Assembly: GCF_001610895.1 (NCBI RefSeq) | Contig: NZ_CP011273.1 | Coordinates: 5,332,001 to 5,396,000, forward strand | Direction: 5' to 3' | DNA length: 64,000 nucleotides | Origin: Planctomyces sp. SH-PL62 | Lineage (GTDB): Bacteria > Planctomycetota > Planctomycetia > Isosphaerales > Isosphaeraceae | Part shown: piece after piece, positions 52,566 through 60,176 of the stretch | Position numbering within the stretch: position 1 is the first letter of the stretch | Layout: every line of letters starts with the position of its first letter | Made by a program: the position numbers and the translations under genes | Notes under the pieces: generated by a model | What the model saw: only the letters and a program-made list of their open reading frames with translations | Databases searched by the model: none | What the model was told of the DNA's origin: nothing

Positions 52566-53819
52566 TCAGGGAAGGTCGGCGTCGAACTCGATCCGCTGCC
52601 CCGGCACGAGGCGGTCGGACTCGATGGTCAGCTTGGGGGTCTCGCCCCCGGCGTCGATCGCGAACGTCCGCGATTCCTTCGGCGGCAGGCCCCGGAGCGA
52701 GTCCTTCGCCCGGACCCCGTTCACGGCGGGGAACGCGTCGTGATAGATCGGCGCGATCCCCGTATTCTCGATCGTCACCTCGGCCCGGCTCGCCGAGGCC
52801 GCGAATCGGGAGACCCGGAATCGGTAGCCGCAGGCCATCCCCGCCTCTCGGATACGTTCCGGCTTCTGATGGCGCGGCTGGGCGTCGCCGATCATGAACG
52901 AGATGTGGAACTTCGCGGCGTGCCGGGAGAACTCCACGCCGTGCGGCCCCGTGGGCGAGAGCGCCTCGCGCTGGTCCTTCGGCTCGTAGAAGCTGAACTC
53001 CCCGCCCATCGGCGCGATCTTCCAGCGGTCCCGCCCCAGCCGATCCCAGTTCGGCTCGTTCACCTCGGCGTGGCGGGCGTGGTTGAAGGAGTCGTCGAAC
53101 AGCCCGAACGGCAAGGCGAGGAGCTTCGGGTCGGAGGCGAACGGGGCGCGATCGGCGGCCGCGTCCACCGAGATCATCCAGGGCGTCCGATGGAACCTCG
53201 CGGCCATCCGCTCGGCGAACTCGCGCTGGAAGGCGAGCGAGGGGAACGTCTTGCCCATCTCCATCGGGCCGTCGTAGATGTGGTACTCGGCCCAGAGGCC
53301 GAAGCCCACCTCCAGGAAGGCCAGGCGGGGGTCGCGGTCGTACTTCTCGGCGAACCGATCCAGGAATTCCAGCAGGAACCGCCGAAGTTCCGGGTGCGAC
53401 CAGTCGGGGAACGCGGTGCGCTTCTGCTCGCTGAGGGCCACGGTCTCGCGGTAGTCCGGGAGCAGCCGGACGGAGTCCGGGACGCCCGAGGGTTTGCCGA
53501 CGTAGGTGTCATGCCAGCGGAGGATCGCCTGATGCTTGCGACCGGCGACCTCGTCCAGCAGCTTCTCGATCGGGGACCAGTCGTACTCCCCCTTCGCGTT
53601 CACCACCTCACGATAGGTGACGTAGCGGAATTCCAGCTGGATCGGCGCGGTCTCGACCGCCGCGTTGGTCGACCACAGGACGATCCCGGTCATCGGCTGG
53701 ACGTCCTGGATCCGGGCGGTCAGGGGGATCGGCCGGAGGTCGTCCGCGAGCACGGCCGTCGCGGCCAGGCCCATCCCGAGCCAGAGGGTTCCCAGCGAGA
53801 TTCGAGGGCGTATCTTCAT
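52566..53819 (-). CDS. Secreted DUF4832 domain protein
   Basis: A 417-residue exported protein with a signal peptide (about 1-25, ending VLADD). A GH-like barrel segment (LEFRYVTYREVVNAKGEYDWSPIEKLLDEVAGRKHQAILRW, EVGFGLWAEYHIYDGP) precedes a C-terminal DUF4832 beta domain (GMACGYRFRVSRFA, VTIENTGIAPIYHDAFPAV, GLPPKESRTFAID). Family members are predicted carbohydrate-active proteins of unproven activity. It converges with argC with a gap of 31 bases. Confidence 0.8.
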   Translation of the reverse strand: MKIRPRISLGTLWLGMGLAATAVLADDLRPIPLTARIQDVQPMTGIVLWSTNAAVETAPIQLEFRYVTYREVVNAKGEYDWSPIEKLLDEVAGRKHQAILRWHDTYVGKPSGVPDSVRLLPDYRETVALSEQKRTAFPDWSHPELRRFLLEFLDRFAEKYDRDPRLAFLEVGFGLWAEYHIYDGPMEMGKTFPSLAFQREFAERMAARFHRTPWMISVDAAADRAPFASDPKLLALPFGLFDDSFNHARHAEVNEPNWDRLGRDRWKIAPMGGEFSFYEPKDQREALSPTGPHGVEFSRHAAKFHISFMIGDAQPRHQKPERIREAGMACGYRFRVSRFAASASRAEVTIENTGIAPIYHDAFPAVNGVRAKDSLRGLPPKESRTFAIDAGGETPKLTIESDRLVPGQRIEFDADLP

Positions 53820-53870
53820 GATTGACTCCGTGGCCTGGTTCGAAAGCCCGTCGAAGGATTACGTGAGAAT

Positions 53871-54380
53871 CTAACGGGCCGTCGGCGCCGGCTCAACGAG
53901 TAAAGGAACGGTCCCGCTGCGCCGCAGGCGTCCAGAAGCGGGCTCGGCGTCGGCCGCCCGAGGCGAGGGTGCGTCGAACACAGAGAGACCGATCGCTTGC
54001 CCGGCGCGATTTCCTGGTTGCTCGATCGCGCCTGCTCGCCTCAGGATTTCCACGACCTCCTTGCTGCCCGTGTGCCGGGCGGCTTCCAGGGCGGAGGTCC
54101 CATCCTCCCAGGTCGCGTTCGGATCGGCTCCGGCGGCTAACAAGGATTTGATCCGTCCCACGTCCCCCTCGACCGCAGCGATGAACAGCCGTTCGTCAAG
54201 CCAGAAGGCCTGATAGAGATGACGAACGAAGAGCGCCGACAACCCCAAAAAAGCCAGGCAGGACGCGGGCACGATCCAGCGTCGGATCGAGGATCGGAAG
54301 AAATAGGCGGCGGCGAGAAGACTCGTGATCGTGAAGCCGACGGCCAGGAGAAACGTCAAAGCCGTGCTACTGATTCCCAT
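53871..54380 (-). CDS. Membrane protein with ankyrin repeat
   Basis: A 169-residue protein with two N-terminal membrane helices (about 5-28 and 34-56). About two ankyrin repeats follow: DERLFIAAVEGDVGRIKSLLAAGADPNATWEDGTSALEAARH, then GSKEVVEILRRAGA. A C-terminal disordered tail ends it. The ankyrin part should face the cytoplasm or periplasm as a protein-binding module. The partner is unknown. It lies next to the AT-richer DUF1493 gene on the same strand. Confidence 0.75.
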   Translation of the reverse strand: MGISSTALTFLLAVGFTITSLLAAAYFFRSSIRRWIVPASCLAFLGLSALFVRHLYQAFWLDERLFIAAVEGDVGRIKSLLAAGADPNATWEDGTSALEAARHTGSKEVVEILRRAGAIEQPGNRAGQAIGLSVFDAPSPRAADAEPASGRLRRSGTVPLLVEPAPTAR

Positions 54381-54492
54381 GGGGACGGCCTCCGTCGGAT
54401 CGGTGGTCGTGTTGTGCCAGGACGCGGCAACAAGCCGACAGAGGTTCGCCGGTTCTCAGCAGAGCACCTTTTCCTCTTGCTCGCCTCCCCCC

Positions 54493-54846
54493 TCAGAGAC
54501 TCTCGGTCTCGCCGACGCGCCATTTCCCAGCGCGGGCGGAGTCGATCAGATCCAGCAGCCGAATGGGCACGTGCTTTTGAGGTCGCCACGACGTGAAGAT
54601 CATCCACAGAAGGGTGCATCCCTCGGGGCTTGTGTGTCGTTCCCATCGAAACTCTGAGATGTCAACATTAAACCGTCGGCTGAAGTCGACGATGAACTCG
54701 CACACGTCATCACCATAGATCTTGCTTTCGCTAATAAGATCGCAGTTGATTTTTACGGCAGAATTTATCCACGGCATCTGTTCGCCTACGAACGCTCGAA
54801 CGACTTCTTCAAGATCATCGCATTCTGAATTATTGGGATTGCTCAT
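54493..54846 (-). CDS. DUF1493 family protein (acyl-carrier-like)
   Basis: A 117-residue protein with the DUF1493 pattern: an N-terminal acidic helix (DDLEEVVRAFVGEQM), then YGDDVCEFIVDFSRRFNVDISEFRWERHTSPEG, resembling the G-D-D-A-x-E-L-x-x-x-F stretch of acyl-carrier-like proteins. No phosphopantetheine serine is obvious. The longer open frame upstream is rejected because homology starts at MSNPNNSE. The first half of the gene is notably AT-rich for this window (TTGATTTTTACGGCAG and similar), suggesting recent acquisition. Confidence 0.65.
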   Translation of the reverse strand: MSNPNNSECDDLEEVVRAFVGEQMPWINSAVKINCDLISESKIYGDDVCEFIVDFSRRFNVDISEFRWERHTSPEGCTLLWMIFTSWRPQKHVPIRLLDLIDSARAGKWRVGETESL

Positions 54847-54973
54847 GTTCGTCGAAGGCAATTTTGCGTAACCGTTCTCGGGGCCTCGCGGACGTGCCGC
54901 CGCTTCCGCCGCAGACCTGAGAGACGCTGCGCGGACACCGCAGTATAGGATAGATGAGGAGTCGCCTGGAGGA

Positions 54974-55987
54974 CTACGGACTGATGAGCCGGTCCATTTG
55001 GGATTCGTCGCCGAGGGCCGGGTCGGGGAACGTGAACATCGGTTTGGACGATCGGCCGGGCTCCTCGAAGGCCGCCAACGCCGCGCGCCAGTCGGCGAGG
55101 GGGAAGGGACGGACGTCGGGGATCGGGGCGAGGCGGAGGAGCGGCCAGAGGCGTTGGAACCAACCCCGCCAGGTCCCGGAGGGCACGGCTTCCAATCGGT
55201 CGCGAAGGTGAAACCGGTGCACGGTCGGGCCGGTCGCGATCGGCAGGAAGGGCTCGCCGGACAGCAGGCCGTAGGAGACCAGCGCGGCGTCGCGAGGCAT
55301 CGCGGCGAGGAGGGTCTCGGCAAGCCGCCCCCCCACGGCGTCGAAGGAGACGTCGGCCTTCGCGGCGACGGCGGCGAGCGTCCGGTCGTCCTGGCGGACC
55401 GGCGACAGGCCGAGGGCGGCCAGGGCCTCGGCATGCACCGGCGAGCGATGAACGGCGAACACCTCCGCGGCCCCCGCGGCGACGGCCCAGGCGCCGAGCA
55501 GTCGCCCGCAGGTCGAGCCGGCGGCCGTCAGCAGTACGCGGCGGCCGGTGACGGGCCAGCCCTCCAGCATCAGCAGCGCGGCGAGCGGGTTGATGTAGGC
55601 CCGCGCCGCGAGCGAGTCGGGGACGTCGTCCGGGACGGGGATGATCGATTCGCGATCGGCCTGGACGAACTGCTGCCAGGTTCCCTCGCCTCGCAACGGC
55701 AGGACGCGACGGTTGAGGAGGGCGCGGTCGCCCGCCTCGACGACGATCCCGCAGCCCTCGTAGCCGGCGACCCGAGGCGGGACGACGCGATGCCGGTACG
55801 CCCCGGTGATCGGGATCAGGTCGGACGGGTTGATCGGCGCGGCGAGCATTCGGACCCGGACGCGGCAAGGCGTGAGCGGGGCGAGTTCGGCAGCCTCCAG
55901 GGCGAGCACGTCGCGGGGTGGGCCGAAGCGTCGATACCAGAGGGCCTGGTTGATCGGCCTGGACGCTGCGTCGCTCAAGCGATCCAC
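54974..55987 (-). CDS. MDR-superfamily oxidoreductase (quinone oxidoreductase / enoyl reductase type)
   Basis: A 337-residue medium-chain dehydrogenase/reductase. The GroES-like N-terminal domain has AAPINPSDLIPITGAYRHR and VAGYEGCGIVVEAG. The NADP domain has VLLTAAGSTCGRLLGAWAVAAGA and FDAVGGRLAETLL. No zinc-ligand set is seen, so it is of the zinc-free quinone oxidoreductase or 2-enoyl thioester reductase branch rather than an alcohol dehydrogenase. It overlaps the end of the upstream gene by 13 bases. Confidence 0.82.
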   Translation of the reverse strand: MDRLSDAASRPINQALWYRRFGPPRDVLALEAAELAPLTPCRVRVRMLAAPINPSDLIPITGAYRHRVVPPRVAGYEGCGIVVEAGDRALLNRRVLPLRGEGTWQQFVQADRESIIPVPDDVPDSLAARAYINPLAALLMLEGWPVTGRRVLLTAAGSTCGRLLGAWAVAAGAAEVFAVHRSPVHAEALAALGLSPVRQDDRTLAAVAAKADVSFDAVGGRLAETLLAAMPRDAALVSYGLLSGEPFLPIATGPTVHRFHLRDRLEAVPSGTWRGWFQRLWPLLRLAPIPDVRPFPLADWRAALAAFEEPGRSSKPMFTFPDPALGDESQMDRLISP

Positions 55988-56379
55988 GTCTCCGGACCTT
56001 CGACGACGATGAATTCCTCGACGTCCTTCCGCAGGACGAATCGCCCGCCGTCGCCCACCGTCTGCCAGCCCGCGCCAACGTCCACGATGTAGTCCGAGCC
56101 ATCCTGGGACACGATGTTCAGTTCAAGCCCGCAGGGGACGAAGGGATCGAGCAACTGATCGAGCGGTGCCCCGGCGATGTCCTTCTCGGCGAGGAACTTC
56201 ATGCATAGGAGTCTGTCCTTCTGGCCCGACAGCGTGGTGAGCATCGCGCGGAGGCCCGGCTCGGTGAGCCGTTCCACGAGGTCGGCGAGGTAGGCTAGGA
56301 GCTTCCGTTCGCGCTCCTGCGGGGGGCCGTAGTATTCGGTGAGGAGCCGTTCGTCCGGGTCGTCGAAGTTCGATTCCAT
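55975..56379 (-). CDS. Small protein of unknown function
   Basis: A 134-residue soluble, acidic protein with no signal or membrane segment. An N-terminal helix (RLLTEYYGPPQERERKLLAYLADLVERLTE) precedes a beta-rich second half (ELNIVSQDGSDYIVDVGAGWQTVGDGGRFVL and EEFIVVEGPETWIA). I recognise no family. Its translation probably couples to the MDR oxidoreductase through the 13-base overlap. Confidence 0.55.
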   Translation of the reverse strand: MESNFDDPDERLLTEYYGPPQERERKLLAYLADLVERLTEPGLRAMLTTLSGQKDRLLCMKFLAEKDIAGAPLDQLLDPFVPCGLELNIVSQDGSDYIVDVGAGWQTVGDGGRFVLRKDVEEFIVVEGPETWIA

Positions 56380-56495
56380 GACAGGCTCCCACGTCGACGG
56401 GGAAAGCGAAACGGCCGGGACGCTTCAGGCTGTGGAGCCCGGCGTCCCGGCCGTTGGTGGAATCCGAGTGGACCGTCGGTCGAATCGGAGTCGGA

Positions 56496-56849
56496 TCAGA
56501 TCACCTGGTCGCCGCCGGCGGACGTCTGCGGTCCCTTCTGCATGTGGAGGCGGCCGATGGTGGATTCGATGATCCGGAAGATCTTCTCCGACGCGCCGTC
56601 GACCGATTCGTCGATCGTGGCGGCCTGGTGGCTGGCGACGAGCGGCTGATGGCCGGCGAGGCGGGCTTCGATCAAACAGCGCTTATCGTTGTCGGCGCCC
56701 TTGGGGCCGTTGACGTCGGCCAGGTGGACGTCGACGCGGGTGATCTGCTCGCCGTACCGTTGCAGGGTACTTACGAGACCCTGGGAGATCTCCTCGACGA
56801 GACGCTCGCTGCCCTGAATGTGATTGTCGGTGAGGACATGAATCTGCAT
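56496..56849 (-). CDS. HPF/RaiA-family ribosome-associated protein
   Basis: A 117-residue protein with the sigma-54-modulation/HPF/RaiA fold. MQIHVLTDNHIQGSERLVEEI is the first strand and helix. RYGEQITRVDVHLADVNGPKGADNDKRCLIEARL is the central strand pair, and ASHQAATIDESVDGASEKIFRIIESTIGRL the second helix. Members bind the 30S subunit to hibernate or dimerise ribosomes. The long-HPF C-terminal domain is absent. The S1-domain protein gene lies 127 bases downstream on the same strand. Confidence 0.82.
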   Translation of the reverse strand: MQIHVLTDNHIQGSERLVEEISQGLVSTLQRYGEQITRVDVHLADVNGPKGADNDKRCLIEARLAGHQPLVASHQAATIDESVDGASEKIFRIIESTIGRLHMQKGPQTSAGGDQVI

Positions 56850-56976
56850 CGTTCACCTCGCTGGCACTGCGTTCGAAGCGAAGGGCCTCGCGCGGCCCCG
56901 CCGCTGAGAATGGTACGTCATGGGGGGCCTTTTGCAAGAGACGCCCCCGTCGGCGCCCGGCTTTCTCTTATGCAAG

Positions 56977-58431
56977 TCACGAGCCGAGCTTCGGGAACAA
57001 CGGGTCGCCGTCGCCGAGGCCACCCTTGAGGGGGATCTTCCGCTCGGGCTTGGGAACGGGCGGCGCGTCGTCGTCCTCGACGTCTTCTTCCTCCGCCTGA
57101 TCCTTGGCGGCCAGGGGGAGGAGCGACAGGCTGATGCGCCGGGCGTCGGATTCGACCTTCAGGATTCGGACTTCGACTTCCTGCCCCGGCTGCACCACGT
57201 CGGCTATTCTACGAACCCGGGTGGGAGAAAGTTCGGAAACGTGGATCAGGCCCTCGACGCCCGGCTCCAGCTCGACGAAGGCGCCGAACTCCATGATCTT
57301 GGTGACCTTGCCGCGGATCGTCGCGCCCCGCGCGTAGTTGTCGTCGGCGTCGTCCCAGGGGTTCTTCTGGAGCTGCTTGAGGCCGAAGGTGAGCTTGCGA
57401 GTCTCGCGGTCGATCCGAAGGATCTGGACCTGCACCTTGTCGCCGGGGCGGATCAGGTCGTCGACCTTCTCGACGCGGATCCAGCTCATCTCGCCGATCG
57501 GCAGCAGGCCGTCGACTCCGCCCACGTCGACGAAGGCGCCGAAAGGCTTGACCGATCGGACGACGCCGTCGCGGATCTGGCCCTCTTCGAGGGTCTCCCA
57601 GGTCTTCTCGCGCAGCTCGGCGCGTTCCCGCTCCAGCAGGTCGCGGCGGGAGACGACCAGGTTCTTCTCGCGCTGGTCGGCCTCGGTGACGACCGCCTTG
57701 ACCTTCTGGTTGATGTAGTCGGAGGCGTCCTCGACGCGGTTGAGGTCGATCTGGCTGATGGGCATGAAGCCCCGGATGCCGTCGACGTCGACCTCGACGC
57801 CCCCCTTGACGGCCTTGGTGATCTTGGCCTCGACGATGACCCCTTCGCGGAGGTTGCTCCAGTCGGCCTCGATGGCCGCCCCCTTGAGACGGAGGTGGAC
57901 GATCCCCTCGGAGCGGTCGAAGTGGTCGAACTGGACCTCGATCTCGGAGCCGGCGGCGGGGAACTCTCCCTCGAACTGGTCGAGCGGGACGACTCCCTCG
58001 CTCTTGCCGCCGAGGTCGATGAACAGGCTCCGGCCCCGGACGCCGATCACCCGCCCCTTGCGCAAGCCCTGCTGGGACTCCTGGCCGCGGCCCTTGCTGT
58101 CGGCCGGGAGCCGTTGCTCGCGGGTGCGACGGGCCGGGGCGACGTCGAACGCGTGGGGGTCGAAGCCGCTGAGAGCCGCTTCGAGCTCGGCCTCCAGCTC
58201 GTCATCCCACTGCTTCTTGAGCGGCAGCTCGGCGGCCGCCTGGGACGACGCGCCGCCCAGGGCGGCGTCCATCGCCCGGTCGATGGCCGCGTCGGGCGAC
58301 GAGGCCGAGGCGGAAGCCGCACCGGGCGACGAGGCCGGGGCCGATGCCGAGGAGCGCCGCGGTCCGGAGGGAGGGGGGGCGGGCTGGGAGGGCGTTCCGG
58401 GGGCGTTGGGGGCGTTCGGTTCGTCGGGCAT
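56977..58431 (-). CDS. Ribosomal protein S1-like protein with four S1 domains
   Basis: A 484-residue protein. The first ~75 residues are A/S/P-rich and low complexity. About four S1 RNA-binding domains follow. The first begins GRVIGVRGRSLFIDLGGKSEGVVP. The second has GVIVEAKITKAVKGGVEVDVDGIRGFMP, the third DGVVRSVKPFGAFVDVGGVDGLLP, and the fourth GKVTKIMEFGAFVELEPGVEGLIHVSELS. Fewer domains than E. coli S1 (six) is usual outside proteobacteria. It should help mRNA binding to the ribosome. Its neighbour is an HPF-like factor. Confidence 0.88.
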   Translation of the reverse strand: MPDEPNAPNAPGTPSQPAPPPSGPRRSSASAPASSPGAASASASSPDAAIDRAMDAALGGASSQAAAELPLKKQWDDELEAELEAALSGFDPHAFDVAPARRTREQRLPADSKGRGQESQQGLRKGRVIGVRGRSLFIDLGGKSEGVVPLDQFEGEFPAAGSEIEVQFDHFDRSEGIVHLRLKGAAIEADWSNLREGVIVEAKITKAVKGGVEVDVDGIRGFMPISQIDLNRVEDASDYINQKVKAVVTEADQREKNLVVSRRDLLERERAELREKTWETLEEGQIRDGVVRSVKPFGAFVDVGGVDGLLPIGEMSWIRVEKVDDLIRPGDKVQVQILRIDRETRKLTFGLKQLQKNPWDDADDNYARGATIRGKVTKIMEFGAFVELEPGVEGLIHVSELSPTRVRRIADVVQPGQEVEVRILKVESDARRISLSLLPLAAKDQAEEEDVEDDDAPPVPKPERKIPLKGGLGDGDPLFPKLGS

Positions 58432-58609
58432 GGGATCAGGTCCGTCTTCCAGACTGGTTCATGACAGGGATCGAGGCCGGTCGCGGCGGAATCCGCGCGT
58501 CCTCGCGGGCTCGCCCGGATCCAGACTATCCGTTACGGCGGATCGAGCCAAGGCGTCCCCCCTCGGGGCGACCGGCGGCGCGGCCGTGACGGGGGGGCGT
58601 GGGAGGGCC

Positions 58610-59080
58610 TCAGTCGTAGTGGCGAGGCTCGGGATGGGCGGCGGCGACGGGCTCATAGCGACGGTTCCGCCCCACCGCCTCGTCGGGCCGGACCTGATCC
58701 AGCCGCTTCCCTTCGGCCCCCCACCCGCCCTTGTGGAACTCGAAGACCGCCGTCGCGTGGCGACGCGCCTGGGGGGGCTCATACGGCTCGGGTTCGAAAT
58801 GCACGCAGACCAGGGCGAGGAACCGCCGAGTCTGGCGGTCTCGGGCCCAGACGATCTCGTCGTGCCACTGGGCGTCTTCCCAGCGGACGCCTTCCTCGCG
58901 GTCGAGCCGTCCCAGGCTGGCGACGAAATCCGCCTCCAGATGCTCGCGACGGCGTCGGAACGTCTCGCGCGCCCGATCGACGTGGAGGTCCTCGAAGAAG
59001 AGGCGCAGCGGGCGGTGCAGGATGCACCATCCGGCGAAGACGCAGACGGGAAGGACGCCGGCCCCGATCAGCCATCCCAT
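58610..59080 (-). CDS. Membrane-anchored protein of unknown function
   Basis: A 156-residue protein, start MGWLIGAGVLPVC chosen over a longer frame because GAGGG lies ten bases upstream and the membrane segment (about 3-22) then begins properly. A helical region (ARETFRRRREHLEADFVASLGRLDREEG) and a beta-rich end with ATAVFEFHKGGWGAEGKRLD follow. WHDEIVWARDRQTRRFLALV resembles small planctomycete orphan proteins. No known family is recognised. Confidence 0.55.
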   Translation of the reverse strand: MGWLIGAGVLPVCVFAGWCILHRPLRLFFEDLHVDRARETFRRRREHLEADFVASLGRLDREEGVRWEDAQWHDEIVWARDRQTRRFLALVCVHFEPEPYEPPQARRHATAVFEFHKGGWGAEGKRLDQVRPDEAVGRNRRYEPVAAAHPEPRHYD

Positions 59081-59219
59081 TGGTAGAACCCTCGCCCCTC
59101 GCCTCTGGACAGGTCGGCTGGATAGCGCATTGTAGGAGCGCCCCGGCCCGGACCGCAAGTGACGGCCCGCGCGGAACGTCTCGGTTTCGTCCATTTTTCT
59201 CCCGAACCGGATCTCTCAG

Positions 59220-60119
59220 ATGCCTCGAACAAGCTCGACGACCCGCCGGAAAGCCGTGCCTCCGTTGAAATTGGGGGCGCACATGTCGATCGCCGGCGGC
59301 TACGACCGGGCCGTCCGCGCCGCGCACGCGTTCGGCTTCGAGACGGTCCAGCTTTTCACCAAGAACAACAACCAGTGGAACGCCCCGCCGATCACCGACG
59401 CCCAGGCCGGGGCGTTTCGCGCGGCGATCGACGAGACGGGGGTCGTCGATCCGGTCTCGCACGCCTCCTACCTCATCAACCTGGCGAGCCCCGACGACGT
59501 CCTCTGGAACAAGTCGATCGACGCGATGGTCGTCGAGATCGAGCGCTGCGCCCGGCTGGGGATCGCCGACCTGGTGGTCCACCCCGGCGCGCACGTCGGG
59601 ACCGGTGAGGCGGACGGGCTCAGGCGGGTCGCCCTGGGGATCGACCGGGTGCTGGAGCGGACCGCCGACCTGGCCGTGACCATCGACCTGGAAACGACCG
59701 CCGGCCAGGGGACCTGCCTGGGCCACCGCTTCGAGCATCTCCAGGCGATCCTGGAACTTGCGGCCGACGGGGCGAGGCTGGGGGTCTGCGTGGACACCTG
59801 CCACATTTTCGCGGCGGGCTATTCCTTGCACCTCAAGGAACTGTACGATGAGACGTTGGACCAGCTGGATCGGACGGTCGGGCTGGGCCGGATCCGGGTC
59901 TGGCACGTCAACGACAGCCGCCGCGAGCTGGCCAGTCGGGTCGATCGCCACGCCGGGATCGGCGCCGGCCTGCTCGGCCTGGAGCCGTTCCGGTTCCTGC
60001 TCAACGACCCGCGATTCCGGGGCCTGCCGATGATCCTCGAAACTCCCAAGGGGGTCGAGGACGGCGAGGAACTCGACGCTCGCAACCGAAGGCTCCTGCA
60101 CGGCCTCCTCGCGCCGTGA
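59220..60119 (+). CDS. nfo: Endonuclease IV
   Basis: A 299-residue AP endonuclease of the TIM-barrel, three-zinc Nfo family that nicks DNA at abasic sites. KLGAHMSIAGGYDRAV is the start of the barrel. Zinc ligands appear in SHASYLINLA, VVHPGAHVGTG, LETTAGQG, CVDTCHIFAAGY, VWHVNDS and DRHAGIG, and the last Glu in ILETPKG. ATG at 59220 gives a ~15-residue extension; a GTG at 59256 preceded by GGAAAG is a possible alternative. ppk1 follows after 57 bases on the same strand. Confidence 0.95.
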   Translation: MPRTSSTTRRKAVPPLKLGAHMSIAGGYDRAVRAAHAFGFETVQLFTKNNNQWNAPPITDAQAGAFRAAIDETGVVDPVSHASYLINLASPDDVLWNKSIDAMVVEIERCARLGIADLVVHPGAHVGTGEADGLRRVALGIDRVLERTADLAVTIDLETTAGQGTCLGHRFEHLQAILELAADGARLGVCVDTCHIFAAGYSLHLKELYDETLDQLDRTVGLGRIRVWHVNDSRRELASRVDRHAGIGAGLLGLEPFRFLLNDPRFRGLPMILETPKGVEDGEELDARNRRLLHGLLAP

Positions 60120-60176
60120 GGTAAGTCGAGGCGAGGCGGACGGAGGCGCGGGGCCGCTCCCTCTTTTGAATCGGTC

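Noticed and set aside
53830-53865. Possible tRNA-like GGTTCGAAA segment
   Set aside because: No acceptor stem, anticodon arm or CCA context can be formed around it. No other tRNA signature was found in the window.
59081-59194. Longer start for the 58610-59080 protein
   Set aside because: The extension puts an arginine-rich segment before the membrane helix and lacks a ribosome binding site, while the shorter start has GAGGG at good spacing.
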